Origin: Cranoglanis bouderius | Lineage: Eukaryota > Chordata > Actinopteri > Siluriformes > Cranoglanididae | Length of the DNA: 64,000 nt | Direction: 5' to 3' | Assembly: GCA_023630585.1 (NCBI GenBank) | Contig: CM042565.1 | Coordinates: 342,501-406,500 of the forward strand | In this document: positions 50,152-62,700 of the stretch, piece after piece | Layout of the letters: every line of letters begins with the position of its first letter | Position numbering within the stretch: the first letter of the stretch is position 1 | Program-made: the position numbers and the translations under genes | The notes under the pieces: model-generated | Databases searched by the model: none | The model's input: only the letters and a program-made list of their open reading frames with translations | Told to the model about the DNA's origin: nothing

Positions 50152-51722
50152 CTTACCTGTTGTTTCAAAAAATGTAGAATTGAATTCAGATGTAGAATTG
50201 AATTTAGAACAGGAAAACAACGCGGATATCGTTCAGATCTATGGTTTTGACCTGGAACTTTATCGCCGGCATGGAGACCAATGACGTTCCTCTGTTTTGA
50301 AGGTTACAACCAACCTCATCAACACACGTTGCAATCAAAATATATTTATACAAAAATATTCACAAAAGCATTCTCTGCCGTGCTCGAGCAATAATAATTT
50401 TGTACATTTTTTTAAAAGAATAGCTGCAGGTTGTTTAAAAACGGTCAACAATATTGCAGGCAAAATGTTCTCATAGGTGATGTATCTGTTTCTCCGCAGT
50501 AATAATCATGAACACCATCTCATATGGTAATTGGTCTGCACTTATATAGCGCCTTTTAACCTTCGCAGTTCACAAAGAGCTTTACACTGTGTCTCATTCA
50601 CCACGTTTTTATAAATGAAGCATATTAAATTCAAAAATACAGTTGGTCTAGTTTAACAATTGTGGCTTTTTCAAATTAGGTCGTATTAGTAAATTAGTTT
50701 TTCTTTTCTACTTCTTCTTCTTATTATTTTTTTTTCATTTTTATTTATTTATTTATTTTTTTACAAAAGACAATATATCTATCAGAAGATATCTATTGAA
50801 TTAGAATTAGTGCAGATGTGTAGTGAGTGAGAAAAATTCAATTTTATTGATAAAAACACAGGGAGAATTTAGTGTATATATCGTTTTGAAAAATTGTTTG
50901 ATTACAAAAATAAATGAAGAGAATCACAGCATATAGTGTGACTCTGATCAACAGCAGATGGCGCTTTAGGGCACGAGTTCTCATTCATAAAAACACAGTA
51001 TCAGATAGACAGAAAGAGACAGACAGGTGAAGCAATGTAAGTATTACTTGTATTATTTTACACAGTGAATTAGGACAGCTTTTACCTCAAATCAACATAT
51101 ACGTCTCATGTCATTAACAGCAGTTAGCTAACATTAGCATACAGTAGGTGTGTATTTATAAATCAACATCTGATTTATTTATTTTATTATATTTTTTTTT
51201 TACTTGACAGAATGTTCCAGTGGGTTTTGTGGTACACTTGGGTTTTTACGGTGATGGAGGCAAAATTTCACGTTTTTTAAACATAATTGTAAACACAGTA
51301 TAAAGATGGAGGTGAAGTAAATGACCCTTTGTATCATGTCTATAATATGACAGATGTTACGTAGATGCAAAAAGCAAAAGAGATCAACACACACATGTTT
51401 CCCCCCCAGGCGAATAATAACAAAGAGAAATTAATGGCAAACTTGTTATCAAATAAGAAATGACTGAGCACAAAGTAATACATTTTTTACCCGTAAGTAA
51501 GAAATATTTCTTTTTAGTTTACTGCTAAGATAATGAGAAATGTAATACGTTATAAGGAAGGAGTCTTAACATATAATGCAACAGTTACTTCACATAACAA
51601 TTTGAAGTGCAAAATAAATGTGCCGCTTTGTCACTAAGGCAGAGCATTAATTATACACAAGAATATTGCGTGTTTGTAATATTTGTAACAGGAGTGCAAT
51701 TAGAATTGAAGATTTAACGTGA

Positions 51723-52455
51723 GTTAATTAAATGTAAGAAAAGTGGACGATATGATACAAGTTGTTCCTTTAGAAGAATATTTTCCAGCTGCAAAAAAGA
51801 ATTATGTAGAGACTTTATTATGTGTAAGACAGTAGCAAAGTAAGTTTAAGTAAAATAATTCCCTATAAAACACATTTAACCAGGAGCCTGAATAATAAAC
51901 CTGTGATAATTATAATGCCCTTGTTTTATGCTTTAGGCGTGTCATTAGATCTAATTGTAGATAAGTAGTATTTTATTGTTAATTCACTCGGAAATACGTG
52001 TTTAACGCCACCTGAATGGACATTCAATCAGTTACATCGTGGGAGCGGCAGTGGGCCATCAAGAACCATCCATGAACAAAGGGTTACATGAGTTTAATTA
52101 TCTTTCAGAAAGACATCTGTCTAGACAATCCTATCGCCTCACCATGTGGGGTTCATACCTTTAACGCCACCAGTACCATGAGAATGGAAAGTGATCACAT
52201 CAAATGCCACCCTTCATTTACATTTGAGTGAAACTTCATTTACTTTACATGCAGAAACCCTGGTTTGAAATACTGTATAAAAGGTCTGTGAGTTCGTTCA
52301 GGGCCCATTTTGACTCCGAGGAACCCGAAGTGCTTCACGTACTTTGCCATTGCCATTCTGCAATAAAGCTACTCTTCATTGAGATCTTCGAGATCGGCAG
52401 CTTCTTTTTTTCTTACGTTGGCGAGACATCCAGCGAGGGATTCCTGAAAAAAAAA
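51723..52455 (+). mobile_element. LTR-like block, copy 2
   Basis: Duplicate of 36367-37100 with the TATA, aataaa and ttggcgagac signals kept. Confidence 0.4.
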
Positions 52456-53237
52456 AGCAGGAAAAGGTAAGAAAGACGGGTTTTTCTTCTTTTGTGCTGT
52501 TTCTTTCTTTCTTTCTTTTTTGTCAGGGAACCGCCTCGTTTAAAAATATCTAGAAAGAAGTTAGGGTTAAAATAGAAAAGAATTTAGTTTATTCAGCATT
52601 AATAGGAGCCTGTTAAGGCCTCTTAAGCCTGTTCTGTACAATTCTGTTTAAGATTCTAACGTAATTGAACCAATCCGATGCAGTGTGGTGGCGGAATTGT
52701 AAGTTACCTTAGTTTTTAAAGTAACTGAAACTCGTTAGGCGCCATTCCACCGAATGGGCGACATTTGCCTGTTGTAACTTTTAAAAATTAAAATTCATTA
52801 TTTTTAAAAATCTTTTTTCAACACTGAATCTAATAGCGCACATTTTCCACTGTTCAAGATGTATACTGGTCAATCTCGGGTAACTTTATTTAATTTTTTA
52901 CAAGTTTTCAAAGTGGGAGATGGACGCATTTTTCTCAGTCCTGTTACCAAAAATCATGCGTCTTTTAAAAAGCAAGTTTAAAAGTTTAAAATTTCTTTCT
53001 TTTCTTCCCACAAAAGTATTTAAAGAAATGGTTCGTTGCGTGTTTAAATAATTGATATTTCTCACAAAAAAATCAGTATATATGCACACTATGTGCTTTT
53101 TTTTTTTTTTAAATGCAAAGCCATTTTTTCATTTCAAAGGAAACCTAAACCTCAGGTTTAATTTATTTTTTTATCATGTAATTAATTAAACTGTTGGTTA
53201 AATGATGGACACAATTGAGAAAAGCAGTGGGTTAACT

Positions 53238-53243
53238 TTATTT
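53238..53243 (-). promoter_or_regulatory. Candidate polyadenylation signal of receptor C
   Basis: AATAAA on the minus strand, 282 nt past the stop codon and inside the end of duplication copy 2. Confidence 0.35.
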
Positions 53244-53389
53244 TTTAGAGAAAAACAATTTAATAACAGGAATGTACGTCCGTACTCTCTCGCGCGCTCT
53301 CTCTCGCGCTCTCTCTTTCTGTGTGTGTGTGTGTGGGTGGGGGGGGTATGTCTGTGAGTGTGTGTGTGGGGGGGGGGGGGGTGTATGTC

Positions 53390-53427
<38 letters not shown>

Positions 53428-53524
53428 CCCACCATTGGGACCCTGAGTAATGCTTAACCATAACCGTGGATAATGCACGACTCCTAACGGGAAATAAACG
53501 ACCAATTATCCTACATAATGATCC

Positions 53525-53782
53525 TTAATGGTTATGAGACACGTTCAGCTTGATGTTTTCAGGATTCGGTGTGCTGTGATCAGGATCACGTCTCCAACAC
53601 TTTTTCACTTTCCTCCGGATAAAACAGCAGCACTTTACTATCCAGGCAAAAGCAAACACACCCAGACCCAGGCAGAATCCCACCACCACTCCTCTGTACT
53701 CCTGCGCAAATATGCGCTTCATGTTCCAGTGGTCCTCTTTACCTGAAGAAAACAACAACACACGTCATCATCTGATACTTTT

Positions 53783-53846
<64 letters not shown>

Positions 53847-54555
53847 CTGATCTCGAGTAAAGATCCAATACCTCTACAGCTAAACACTGTACTTTAATTT
53901 TTTTTAAACCAGAGGATTTATTTACACAATTACTTTTACCTTTTACCACGTCCCACAGCTTATAGTTCACAGAAGTCACACGTACACTCACTTCCTGCTT
54001 CCTCATATCCTGTCTAGCTACACGTCTCCAATTCCAGTGTGTCTATTCTTATTTTATATAATGCCATGTTTAAAATAAGTTAATAAGGCAGTGTGTAACA
54101 GTCGCGTACCTTTTACAGGCACAGTGTTGTTGGCGTCTGTGTTATTTCCTGGAACGATGAAAGCAGATGTGTCAGTGACATAAACAAACGCAACTCCTAC
54201 ACCGTTAACCAGGAATATTAAACCCAGGTCAGTGCTGAGTCGTACCTGTGAGCGTGAGCGTGTGTGTGGATATAACCTCGTCGTTATCAGCGTCCCGCAC
54301 GGTGTACAGGCCGCGGTCGGTCTCCTTCACCGCAGTCAGGGCCAGTGAGCATTTAAACCACACTCTCTTCTCGTACTCAGGCTCGCAGCGAACATTACGT
54401 CCGTCGGCTGTACAGACCGGGAGCGAGGCAGGGCTCTGACCTCCATCTCCACCGCTCCTGTTGAACACGACCTCCACCCGCTCACGGATCCCAAAATCCA
54501 TAACGAGGGGATCTCCAGGACGGATCCGTTCCATCAAGTCAACAGCTGAGGAGAT

Positions 54556-54603
<48 letters not shown>

Positions 54604-55533
54604 AGTCCCTTTCCACCTCTTCAGCCTTCATGTATCATCAGAAGTAACTCATTTTTTTATTTATTGTGAGTTTTAATATCAAATCATCATCAGAGTGAAT
54701 ACTGATAAAGCTCATGAGCTCTTTTTTCCCGTCGTCAATGAGAAAGCTGTATATATAATGAGAAAGTATTATTACACACTATCACTACAACGTGGACAGA
54801 ACGCACGGACACTTACGCGCAATGCGCAGACTCACGTCACAGACGTCCTGGACGTCACACCGACACGTGTACCAGCCACGCCTACTGTAATCAGCTCCAG
54901 TCACGGTGAGAGACAGATTCCCCATCATGTACTGATCATGAGAGATGATAAACCCCTCCTCACAGCTGCAGGACGTCTGATCACACCGAGCCACAACGAC
55001 ATTTCGACCCGGATTCCGGACCATGATCCATTTCACCGAACCTGAACATTTCCGTAGGCAGGGCAGAGTAGCGGGCTGATGAAGCTTCGTTATTGTAGAG
55101 GTAAAGCCAGGTACAGGAGACACACCTGCAGCAAAACACACAGAGAGAACATTACTATCAGATGAACTGAGGGTGGGTATTCGGAGTCTGAGTCACGTCA
55201 TTGTTCACGTGGGGAAAGCTGATGGTGTTCAGAGTCGGGTTACGCAGCTGCTTCACTGGATTTTCTGACCTCCACATTCAGATGATTAAATTCACCTGCG
55301 TGTAGCTCACACCTCCGATGTTTTCAGAACCTTTTCATAGACGTTAAAGTCACTACATTATTAATTCATGAGCCGTGTCATATTTACGTAGTTAACATTG
55401 TCCTCAGTTAACTTCTGACTTAAGTCTGTAGTTAGGTCTGACGTCTGAATACTAAAAAAATCAAAAACAAAGCAAACTTACTGGCAGCAATCATCAGACA
55501 AAACGGGATCATGTGTATGGTGAAGGTCTTCAT
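53525..55533 (-). CDS. Receptor C: two-Ig-domain type I membrane protein, 305 aa
   Basis: Five exons, all phase 1: 55533-55482 (signal peptide, MKTFTIHMIPFCLMIAA), 55125-54817 (Ig 1), 54545-54246 (Ig 2), 54148-54110 (13-residue linker with two N-glycosylation sites, NNTDANNT) and 53742-53525 (membrane and tail). Sum 918 nt. Domain 1 has LPCLRKC, ARCDQTSCSC, a SHDQYMMGNLSLTVT block and YTCRC. Domain 2 has the C-x8-C pair and RGLYTVRDADNDE without the F-strand Cys. The helix (about 251-270) ends in Lys-Cys-Cys-Cys, then RRKVKKCWRR, a likely palmitoylated and basic juxtamembrane stretch. No Tyr signal motif in the 35-residue tail. Acceptor CTGTTTCTGTAG before 55535 implies an upstream 5' UTR exon not located. 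Closest relative in the window is receptor B (domain 1). Confidence 0.83.
53786..53842. repeat. (CA)n microsatellite, receptor C intron 4
   Basis: CA tract 44 bp upstream, in gene sense, of the membrane exon. Confidence 0.94.
54558..54601. repeat. (CA)n microsatellite near the receptor C Ig 2 acceptor
   Basis: On the transcribed strand (TG)n precedes TTTATCTCCTCAG and exon 3. Confidence 0.94.
55195..55320. repeat. Intronic block shared with receptor B
   Basis: Counterpart of 21785-21905, here between the signal-peptide and Ig 1 exons. Confidence 0.75.
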
Positions 55534-55538
55534 ATCTA

Positions 55539-55697
55539 CAGAAACAGAAGAGAAACAGAGCTATGGTCAATGAAACATTAAGTCCCAGTTTAAACCCTGC
55601 TGTATTTACACACTTTCATTCAGTGCACACACTCACATCACACTGCAGCTAACGTCAGTCTCTCTCTGTTTATTTCACTTCAGTATCATTTATAGTC

Positions 55698-55746
<49 letters not shown>

Positions 55747-56090
55747 AGTCTAGTGAACACTGATGGGCTTCACACTGCTCCCACTGCAGGATTAAATGGT
55801 AAATGAGGAAAGAACTGCAAAATATTTGTAGACAAAAGCGAAAGGCTCAGAGCTACATGTGAGGAGTGTGTACACAGACAGATGTAGAAATATCTAAGGG
55901 AGGTATTTCCTAACACTCCACATAAGACTTTACTGTATGATGTCACTCACTACTTCCTGACCTTTACACAGGGTTTACTGATTAACTCACATGTGTATGT
56001 GTGTGTTTGTGTAGGGCAGAAACTGGGGTTCCTTATGAAGTTAAAGTGTTTAAATTAAAAAGATATTCAAATTAGGGGGAACATTTTAGT
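55539..56090. other. Upstream flank of receptor C
   Basis: Holds (AAT)n at 55698-55743. It should contain the promoter and 5' UTR exon of receptor C, but no signal stands out. Confidence 0.4.
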
Positions 56091-56137
56091 CTCCTCCAAA
56101 CATTCACACAGTGAGGTGTAATATTCCCTCTGTATAC

Positions 56138-56605
56138 GTGTATAAGTGTATAAGTGTGTAAGTGTATAAGTGTGTAATGTATAAGTGTGTATGTGTATAA
56201 GTGTGTGTGTATAAGTGTATAAGTGTGTATGTGTATAAGTGTGTAAGTGTATAAGTGTGTATGTGTGTAAGTGTATAAGTGTGTAAGTGTATAAGTGTAT
56301 AAGTGTGTAAGTGTGTAAGTGTATAAGTGTGTAAGTGTGTAAGTGTATAAGTGTGTAAGTGTATAAGTGTATATGTGTGTAAGTGTATAAGTGTGTATGT
56401 GTATAAGTGTATAAGTGTGTAAGTGTATAAGTGTGTATGTGTATAAGTGTGTGTGTGTATGTGTATAAGTGTGTATGTGTATAAGTGTGTGTGTATATGT
56501 ATAAGTGTGTATGTGTAAGTGTGTATGTGTGTATGTGTATAAGTGTGTATGTGTATAAGTGTGTAAATGTATAAGTGTGTATGTGTATAAGTGTGTAAGT
56601 GTACA
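56138..56605. repeat. GTATAAGTGT minisatellite
   Basis: About 470 bp of 10- and 12-bp units (gtataagtgt, gtgtatgtgtat). Open minus frames encode Thr/His/Tyr/Leu repeats only. Confidence 0.95.
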
Positions 56606-56749
56606 CACCCTTATGTTTACAAGTTAAACACTGTACACAGCAGGTGTTTGGTTTGATTGTGATTAGCAGCAGCATGTAAGTCAGTGTGTTAGTCACACAT
56701 TACGTCACTGCGGGAAGGAAAAGGATCAGCTGTGAATGTGTGTATTTGT

Positions 56750-59700
56750 ATGAGCGTATGAGTGTGTAATGAGTTTGAGTGTGTAAGGAGTGTGAGTGTG
56801 TAATGAGTGTGTAATGAGTGTGTGTGTGTGATGAGTGTGAGTGTGTAATGAGTGTGTAATGAGTGTGTGTGTAATGAGTGTGTAATGAGTGTGTAATGAG
56901 TGTGAGTGTGTAATGAGTGTGTAATGAGTGTGAGTGTATAATGAGTGTGTAATGAGTGAGTGTGTAATGAGTGTGTAATGAGTGTGGAATGAGTGTGAGT
57001 GTGTAATGAGTGTGGAAGGAGGGAGTGTGTAATGAGTGTGTAATGAGTGTGAGTGTGTAATGAGTGTGAGTGTGTAATGAGTGTGTAATGAGTGTGAGTG
57101 TGTAATGAGTGTGAGTGTGTAATGAGTGTGTAATGAGTGTGTAATGAGTGTGAGTGTGTAATGAGTGTGAAATGAGTGTGAGTGTGTAATGAGTGTGTAA
57201 TGAGTGTGAGTGTGTAATGAGTGTGAGTGTGTAATGAGTGTGAGTGTGTAATGAGTGTGTAATGAGTGTGAGTGTGTAATGAGTGTGAGTGTGTAATGAG
57301 TGTGTAATGAGTGTGTGTGTAATGAGTGTGAGTGTGTAATGAGTGTAATGAGTGTGTAATGAGTGTGTAATGAGTGTGAGTGTGTAATGAGTGTGAGTGT
57401 GTAATGAGTGTGTAATGAGTGTGAGTGTGTGATGAGTGTGAGTGTGTAATGAGTGTGTAATGAGTGTAAGTGTGTAATGAGTGTGAGTGTGTAATGAGTG
57501 TGAGTGTGTAATGAGTGTGAGTGTGTAATGAGTGTGTAATGAGTGTGAGTGTGTGATGAGTGTGAGTGTGTAATGAGTGTGTAATGAGTGTGAGTGTGTA
57601 ATGAGTGTGTAATGAGTGTGAGTGTGTAATGAGTGTGAGTGTGTAATGAGTGTGTAATGAGTGTGAGTGTGTAATGAGTGTGAGTGTGTAATGAGTGTGT
57701 AATGAGTGTGAGTGTGTAATGAGTGTGAGTGTGTAATGAGTGTGAGTGTGTAATGAGTGTGAGTGTGTAATGAGTGTGTAATGAGTGTGAGTGTGTGTGA
57801 TGAGTGTGAGTGTGTAATGAGTGTGTAATGAGTGTGAGTGTGTAATGAGTGTGAGTGTGTAATGAGTGAGTGTGTAATGAGTGTGAGTGTGTAATGAGTG
57901 TGTAATGAGTGTGACTGTGTGATGAGTGTGAGTGTGTAATGAGTGTGTAATGAGTGTGAGTGTGTAATGAGTGTGAGTGTGCAATGAGTGTGTAATGAGT
58001 GTGAGTGTGTAATGAGTGTGAGTGTGTAATGAGTGTGTAATGAGTGTGAGTGTGTAATGAGTGTGAGTGTGTAATGAGTGTGTAATGAGTGTGAGTGTGT
58101 AATAGTGAGTGTGTAATGAGTGTGAGTGTGTAATGAGTGTGTAATGAGTGTGTGTGTAATGAGTGTGTAATGAGTGTGTAATGAGTGTGTAATGAGTGTG
58201 TAATGAGTGTGAGTGTGTAATGAGTGTGTAATGAGTGTGAGTGTGTAATGAGTGTGAGTGTGTAATGAGTGTGAGTGTGTAATGAGTGTGTAATGAGTGT
58301 GAGTGTGTAATAGTGAGTGTGTAATGAGTGTGAGTGTGTAATGAGTGTGTAATGAGTGTGAGTGTGTAATGAGTGTGTAATGAGTGTCAGTGTGAAATGA
58401 GTGTGTAATGAGTGTGAAATGAGTGTGAGTGTGTATTGAGTGTGTAATGAGTGTGTAATGAGTGTGAGTGTATTGAGTGTGAGTGTGTAATGAGTGTGTG
58501 TGTGTAATGAGTGTGAGTGTGTAATGAGTGTGAGTGTGGATTGAATGTGTAATGAGTGTGTAATGAGTGTGAGTGTGTAATGAGTGTGAGTGTGTAATGA
58601 GTGTGAGTGTGTATTGAGTGTGTAATGAGTGTGAGTGCGTAATGAGTGTGAGTGTGTAATGAGTGTGAGTGTGTATTGAGTGTAATGAGTGTGAGTGTGT
58701 AATGAGTGTGAGTGTGTAATGAGTGTGAGTGTGTAATGAGTGTGTAATGAGTGTGAGTGTGTAATAGTGAGTGTGTAATGAGTGTGAGTGTGTAATGAGT
58801 GTGTAATGAGTGTGAGTGTGTAATGAGTGTGTAATGAGTGTGAGTGTGAAATGAGTGTGTAATGAGTGTGAAATGAGTGTGAGTGTGTATTGAGTGTGTA
58901 ATGAGTGTGTAATGAGTGTGAGTGTGTATTGAGTGTGAGTGTGTAATGAGTGTGTGTGTGTAATGAGTGTGAGTGTGTAATGAGTGTGAGTGTGGATTGA
59001 ATGTGTAATGAGTGTGTAATGAGTGTGAGTGTGTAAGGAGTGTGAGTGTGTAATGAGTGTGAGTGTGAATTGAGTGTGTAATGAGTGTGAGTGCGTAATG
59101 AGTGTGAGTGTGTAATGAGTGTGAGTGTGTATTGAGTGTAATGAGTGTGTAATGAGTGTGAGTGTGTAATGAGTGTGAGTGTGTAATGAGTGTGAGTGTG
59201 TAATGAGTGTGTAATGAGTGTGAGTGTGTAATGAGTGTGTGTGTAATGAGTGTGATTGTGTAACGAGTGTGTGCGTAATGAGTGTGTAATGACTGTGTAA
59301 TGAGTGTGAGTGTGTAATGAGTGTGAGTGTGTAATGAGTGTGTAATGAGTGTGAGTGTGTAATGAGTGTGTAATGAGTGTGTAATGAGTGTGGGTGTGTA
59401 ATGAGTGTGAGTGTGTAAATGAGTGTGTAATGAGTGTGAGTGTGTAATGAGTGTGTAATGAGAGTGTGTAATGAGTGTGTAATGAGTGTGAGTGTGTAAT
59501 GAGTGTGAGTGTGTAATGAGTGTGAGTGTGTAATGAGTGTGTAATGAGTGTGAGTGTGTAATGAGTGTGTAATGAGTGTGAGTGTTTAATGAGTCTGAGT
59601 GCGTAATGAGTGTGTAAATGAGTGTGTGTGTAATGAGTGTGTAATGAGTGTGTAATGAGTGTGAGTGTGTAATGAGTGTGTAATGAGTGTGAGTGTGTAA

Positions 59701-62700
59701 TGAGTGTGTAATGAGTTGTGAGTGTGTAATAGTCTGAGTGTGTAATGAGTGTGTAATGAGTGTGAGTGTGTAATGAGTGTGTAATAGAGTGTGAGTGTGT
59801 AATGAGTGTGAGTGTGTAATGAGTGTGAGTGTGTAATGAGTGTGTAATGAGTGTGAAATGAGTGTGAGTGTGTATTGAGTGTGAGTGTACATGAGTGTGT
59901 AATGAGTGTGAGTGTGTAATGAGTATGTGTGTGTAATGAGTGTGAGTGTGTAATGAGTGTGAGTGTGTATTGAGTGTGTAATGAGTGTGTAATGAGTGTG
60001 AGTGTGTAATGAGTGTGAGTGTGTAATGAGTGTGAGTGTGTATTGAGTGGGTAATGAGTGTGTAATGAGTGTGAGTGCGTAATGAGTGTGAGTGTGTAAT
60101 GAGTGTGAGTGTGTATTGAGTGTGTAATGAGTGTGTAATGAGTGTGAGTGTGTAATGAGTGTGAGTGCGTAATGAGTGTGTAATGAGTGGAGTGTGTAAT
60201 GAGTGTGTGTAATGAGTGTGTGTGTAATGAGTGTGTTTGTAATGAGTGTGTAATGAGTGTGTAATGAGTGTGAGTGTGTAATGAGTATGTGTGTAATGAG
60301 TGTGTAATGAGTGTGAGTGTGTAATGAGTGTGTAATGAGTGTGTAATGAGTGTGAGTGTGTATTGAGTGTAATGAGTGTGAGTTTAATGAGTGTGAGTGT
60401 GTAATGAGTGTGAGTGTGTAATGAGTGTGTAATGAGTGTGAGTGTGTAATGAGTGTGTAATGAGTGTGAGTGTGTAATTAGTGTGTGTGAAATGAGTGTG
60501 TAATGAGTGTGAGTGTGTAATGAGTGTGTAATGAGAGTGTAATGAGTGTGAGTGTGTAATGAGTGTGTGTGTAATGAGTGTGTAATGAGTGTGTGTGTAA
60601 TGAGTGTGTAATGAGTGTGTAATGAGTGTGAGTGTGTAATGAGTGTGTAATGAGTGTGATTTTGTAATGAGTGTGAGTGTGTAATGAGTGTGTAATGAGT
60701 GTGAGTGTGTAATGAGTGTGAGTGTGTAATGAGTGTGAGTGTGTAATGAGTGTGTAATGAGTGTGAGTGTGTAATGAGTGTGTAATGAGTGTGTAATGAG
60801 TGTGTGAGTGTGTAATGAGTGTGTAATGAGTGTGAGTGTGTAATGAGTGTGAGTGTGTAATGAGTGTGTAATGAGTGTGAGTGTGTAATGAGTGTGAGTG
60901 TGTAATGAGTGTGTAATGAGTGTGAGTGTGTAATGAGTGTGAGTGTGTAATGAGTGTGAGTGTGTAATGAGTGTAATGAGTGTGAGTGTGTAATGAGTGT
61001 CAGTGTGTAATGAGTGTGTAATGAGTGTAAGTGTGTAATGAGTGTGAGTGTGTAATGAGTGTGTAATGAGTGTGAGTGTGTAATAGTGAGTGTGTAATGA
61101 GTGTGAAGTGTGTAATGAGTGTGTAATGAGTGTGTAATGAGTGTGTAATGAGTGTAAGTGTGTAATGAGTGTGTGTGTAATGAGTGTGTAATGAGTGTGA
61201 GTGTGTAATGAGTGTGAGTGTGTAATGAGCGTGTAATGAGTGTGGGTGGGTAATGAGTGGGAGTGTGTGATGAGTGTGTAATGAGTGTGAGTGTGTAATG
61301 AGTGTGAGTGTGTAATGAGTGTGTAATGAGTGTGAGTGTGTAATGAGTGTGAGTGTGTAATGAGTGTGTAATGAGTGTGTAATGAGTGTGAGTGTGTAAT
61401 GAGTGTGTAATGAGTGTGAGTGTGTAATGAGTGTGTAATGAGGGGGTAAGGAGTGTGAGTGGGTAATGAGTGTGTAATGAGGGTGTAATGAGTGTGTAAT
61501 GAGTGTGAGTGTGTAATGAGTATGTAATGAGTGTGTAATGAGGTGTGTAATGAGTGTGTGTGTAATGAGTGTGTAATGAGTGTGAGTGTGTAATGAGTGT
61601 GAATGTGTAATGAGTGTGAGTGTGTAATGAGTGTGTAATGAGTGTGAGTGTGTAATAGTCAGTGTGTAATGAGTGTGAGTGTATAATGAGTGTGTAATGA
61701 GTGAGAGTGTGTAATGAGTGTGTAATGAGTGTGAGTGTGAAATGAGTGTGTAATGAGTGTGAAATGAGTGTGAGTGTGTAATTGAGTGTGTAATGAGTGT
61801 GTAATGAGTGTGAGTGTGTATTGAGTGTAAGTGTGTAATGAGTGTGTGTGTGTAATGAGTGTGAGTGTGTAATGAGTGTGAGTGTGTATTGAATGTGTAA
61901 TGAGTGTGTAATGAGTGTGAGTGTGTAATGAGTGTGAGTGTGTAATGAGTGTGAGTGTGTATTGAGTGTGTAATGAGTGTGAGTGCGTAATGAGTGTGAG
62001 TGTGTAATGAGTGTGAGTGTGTATTGAGTGTAATGAGTGTGTAATGGGTGTGAGTGTGTAATGAGTGTGAGTGTGTAATGAGTGTGAGTGTGTAAGGAGT
62101 GTGTAATGAGTGTGAGTGTGTAATGAGTGTGTGTGTAATGAGTGTTGTAATGAGTTGTGTGTGTAATGAGTGTGTAATGAGTGTGTAATGAGTGTGAGTG
62201 TGTAATGAGTGTGTGTGTAATGAGTGTGTAATGAGTGTGAGTGTGTAATGAGTGTGTAATGAGTGTGTAATGAGTGTGAGTGTTGTAATGAGTGTGTGTG
62301 TAATGAGTGTGTAATGAGTGTGAGTGTGTAATGAGTGTGTAATGAGTGTGATTTGTGTAATGAGGTGTGAGTGTGTAATGAGTGTGTAATGAGTGTGAGT
62401 GTGTAATGAGTGTGAGTGTGTAATGAGTGTGAGTGTGTAATGAGTGTGTAATGAGTGTGAGTGTGTAATGAGTGTTGTAATGAGTGTTAGTGTGTAATGA
62501 GTGTGAGTGTGTAATTGAGTGTTGTATGAGTGTGAGTGTGTAATAGTGAGTGTGTAATGAGTGTGAGTGTGTAATGAGTGTGTAATGAGTGTGAGTGTGT
62601 AATGAGTCTGTGTGTGTAATGAGTGTGAGTGTGTAATGAGTGTGAGTGTGTATTGAGTGTGTAATGTGTGTGTAATGAGTGGTGAGTGTGTAATGGAGTG

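Larger units (their letters stand above)
46565..53368. repeat. Segmental duplication, copy 2 (about 6.8 kb)
   Basis: Nearly identical to 30546-38024 in the same orientation. Lacks a net 694 bp between two CA tracts. Differences seen include c/t at 49544 and at 50266 and a 4-bp insertion near 51558. Its right end is 157 bp beyond the receptor C stop codon. Confidence 0.95.
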
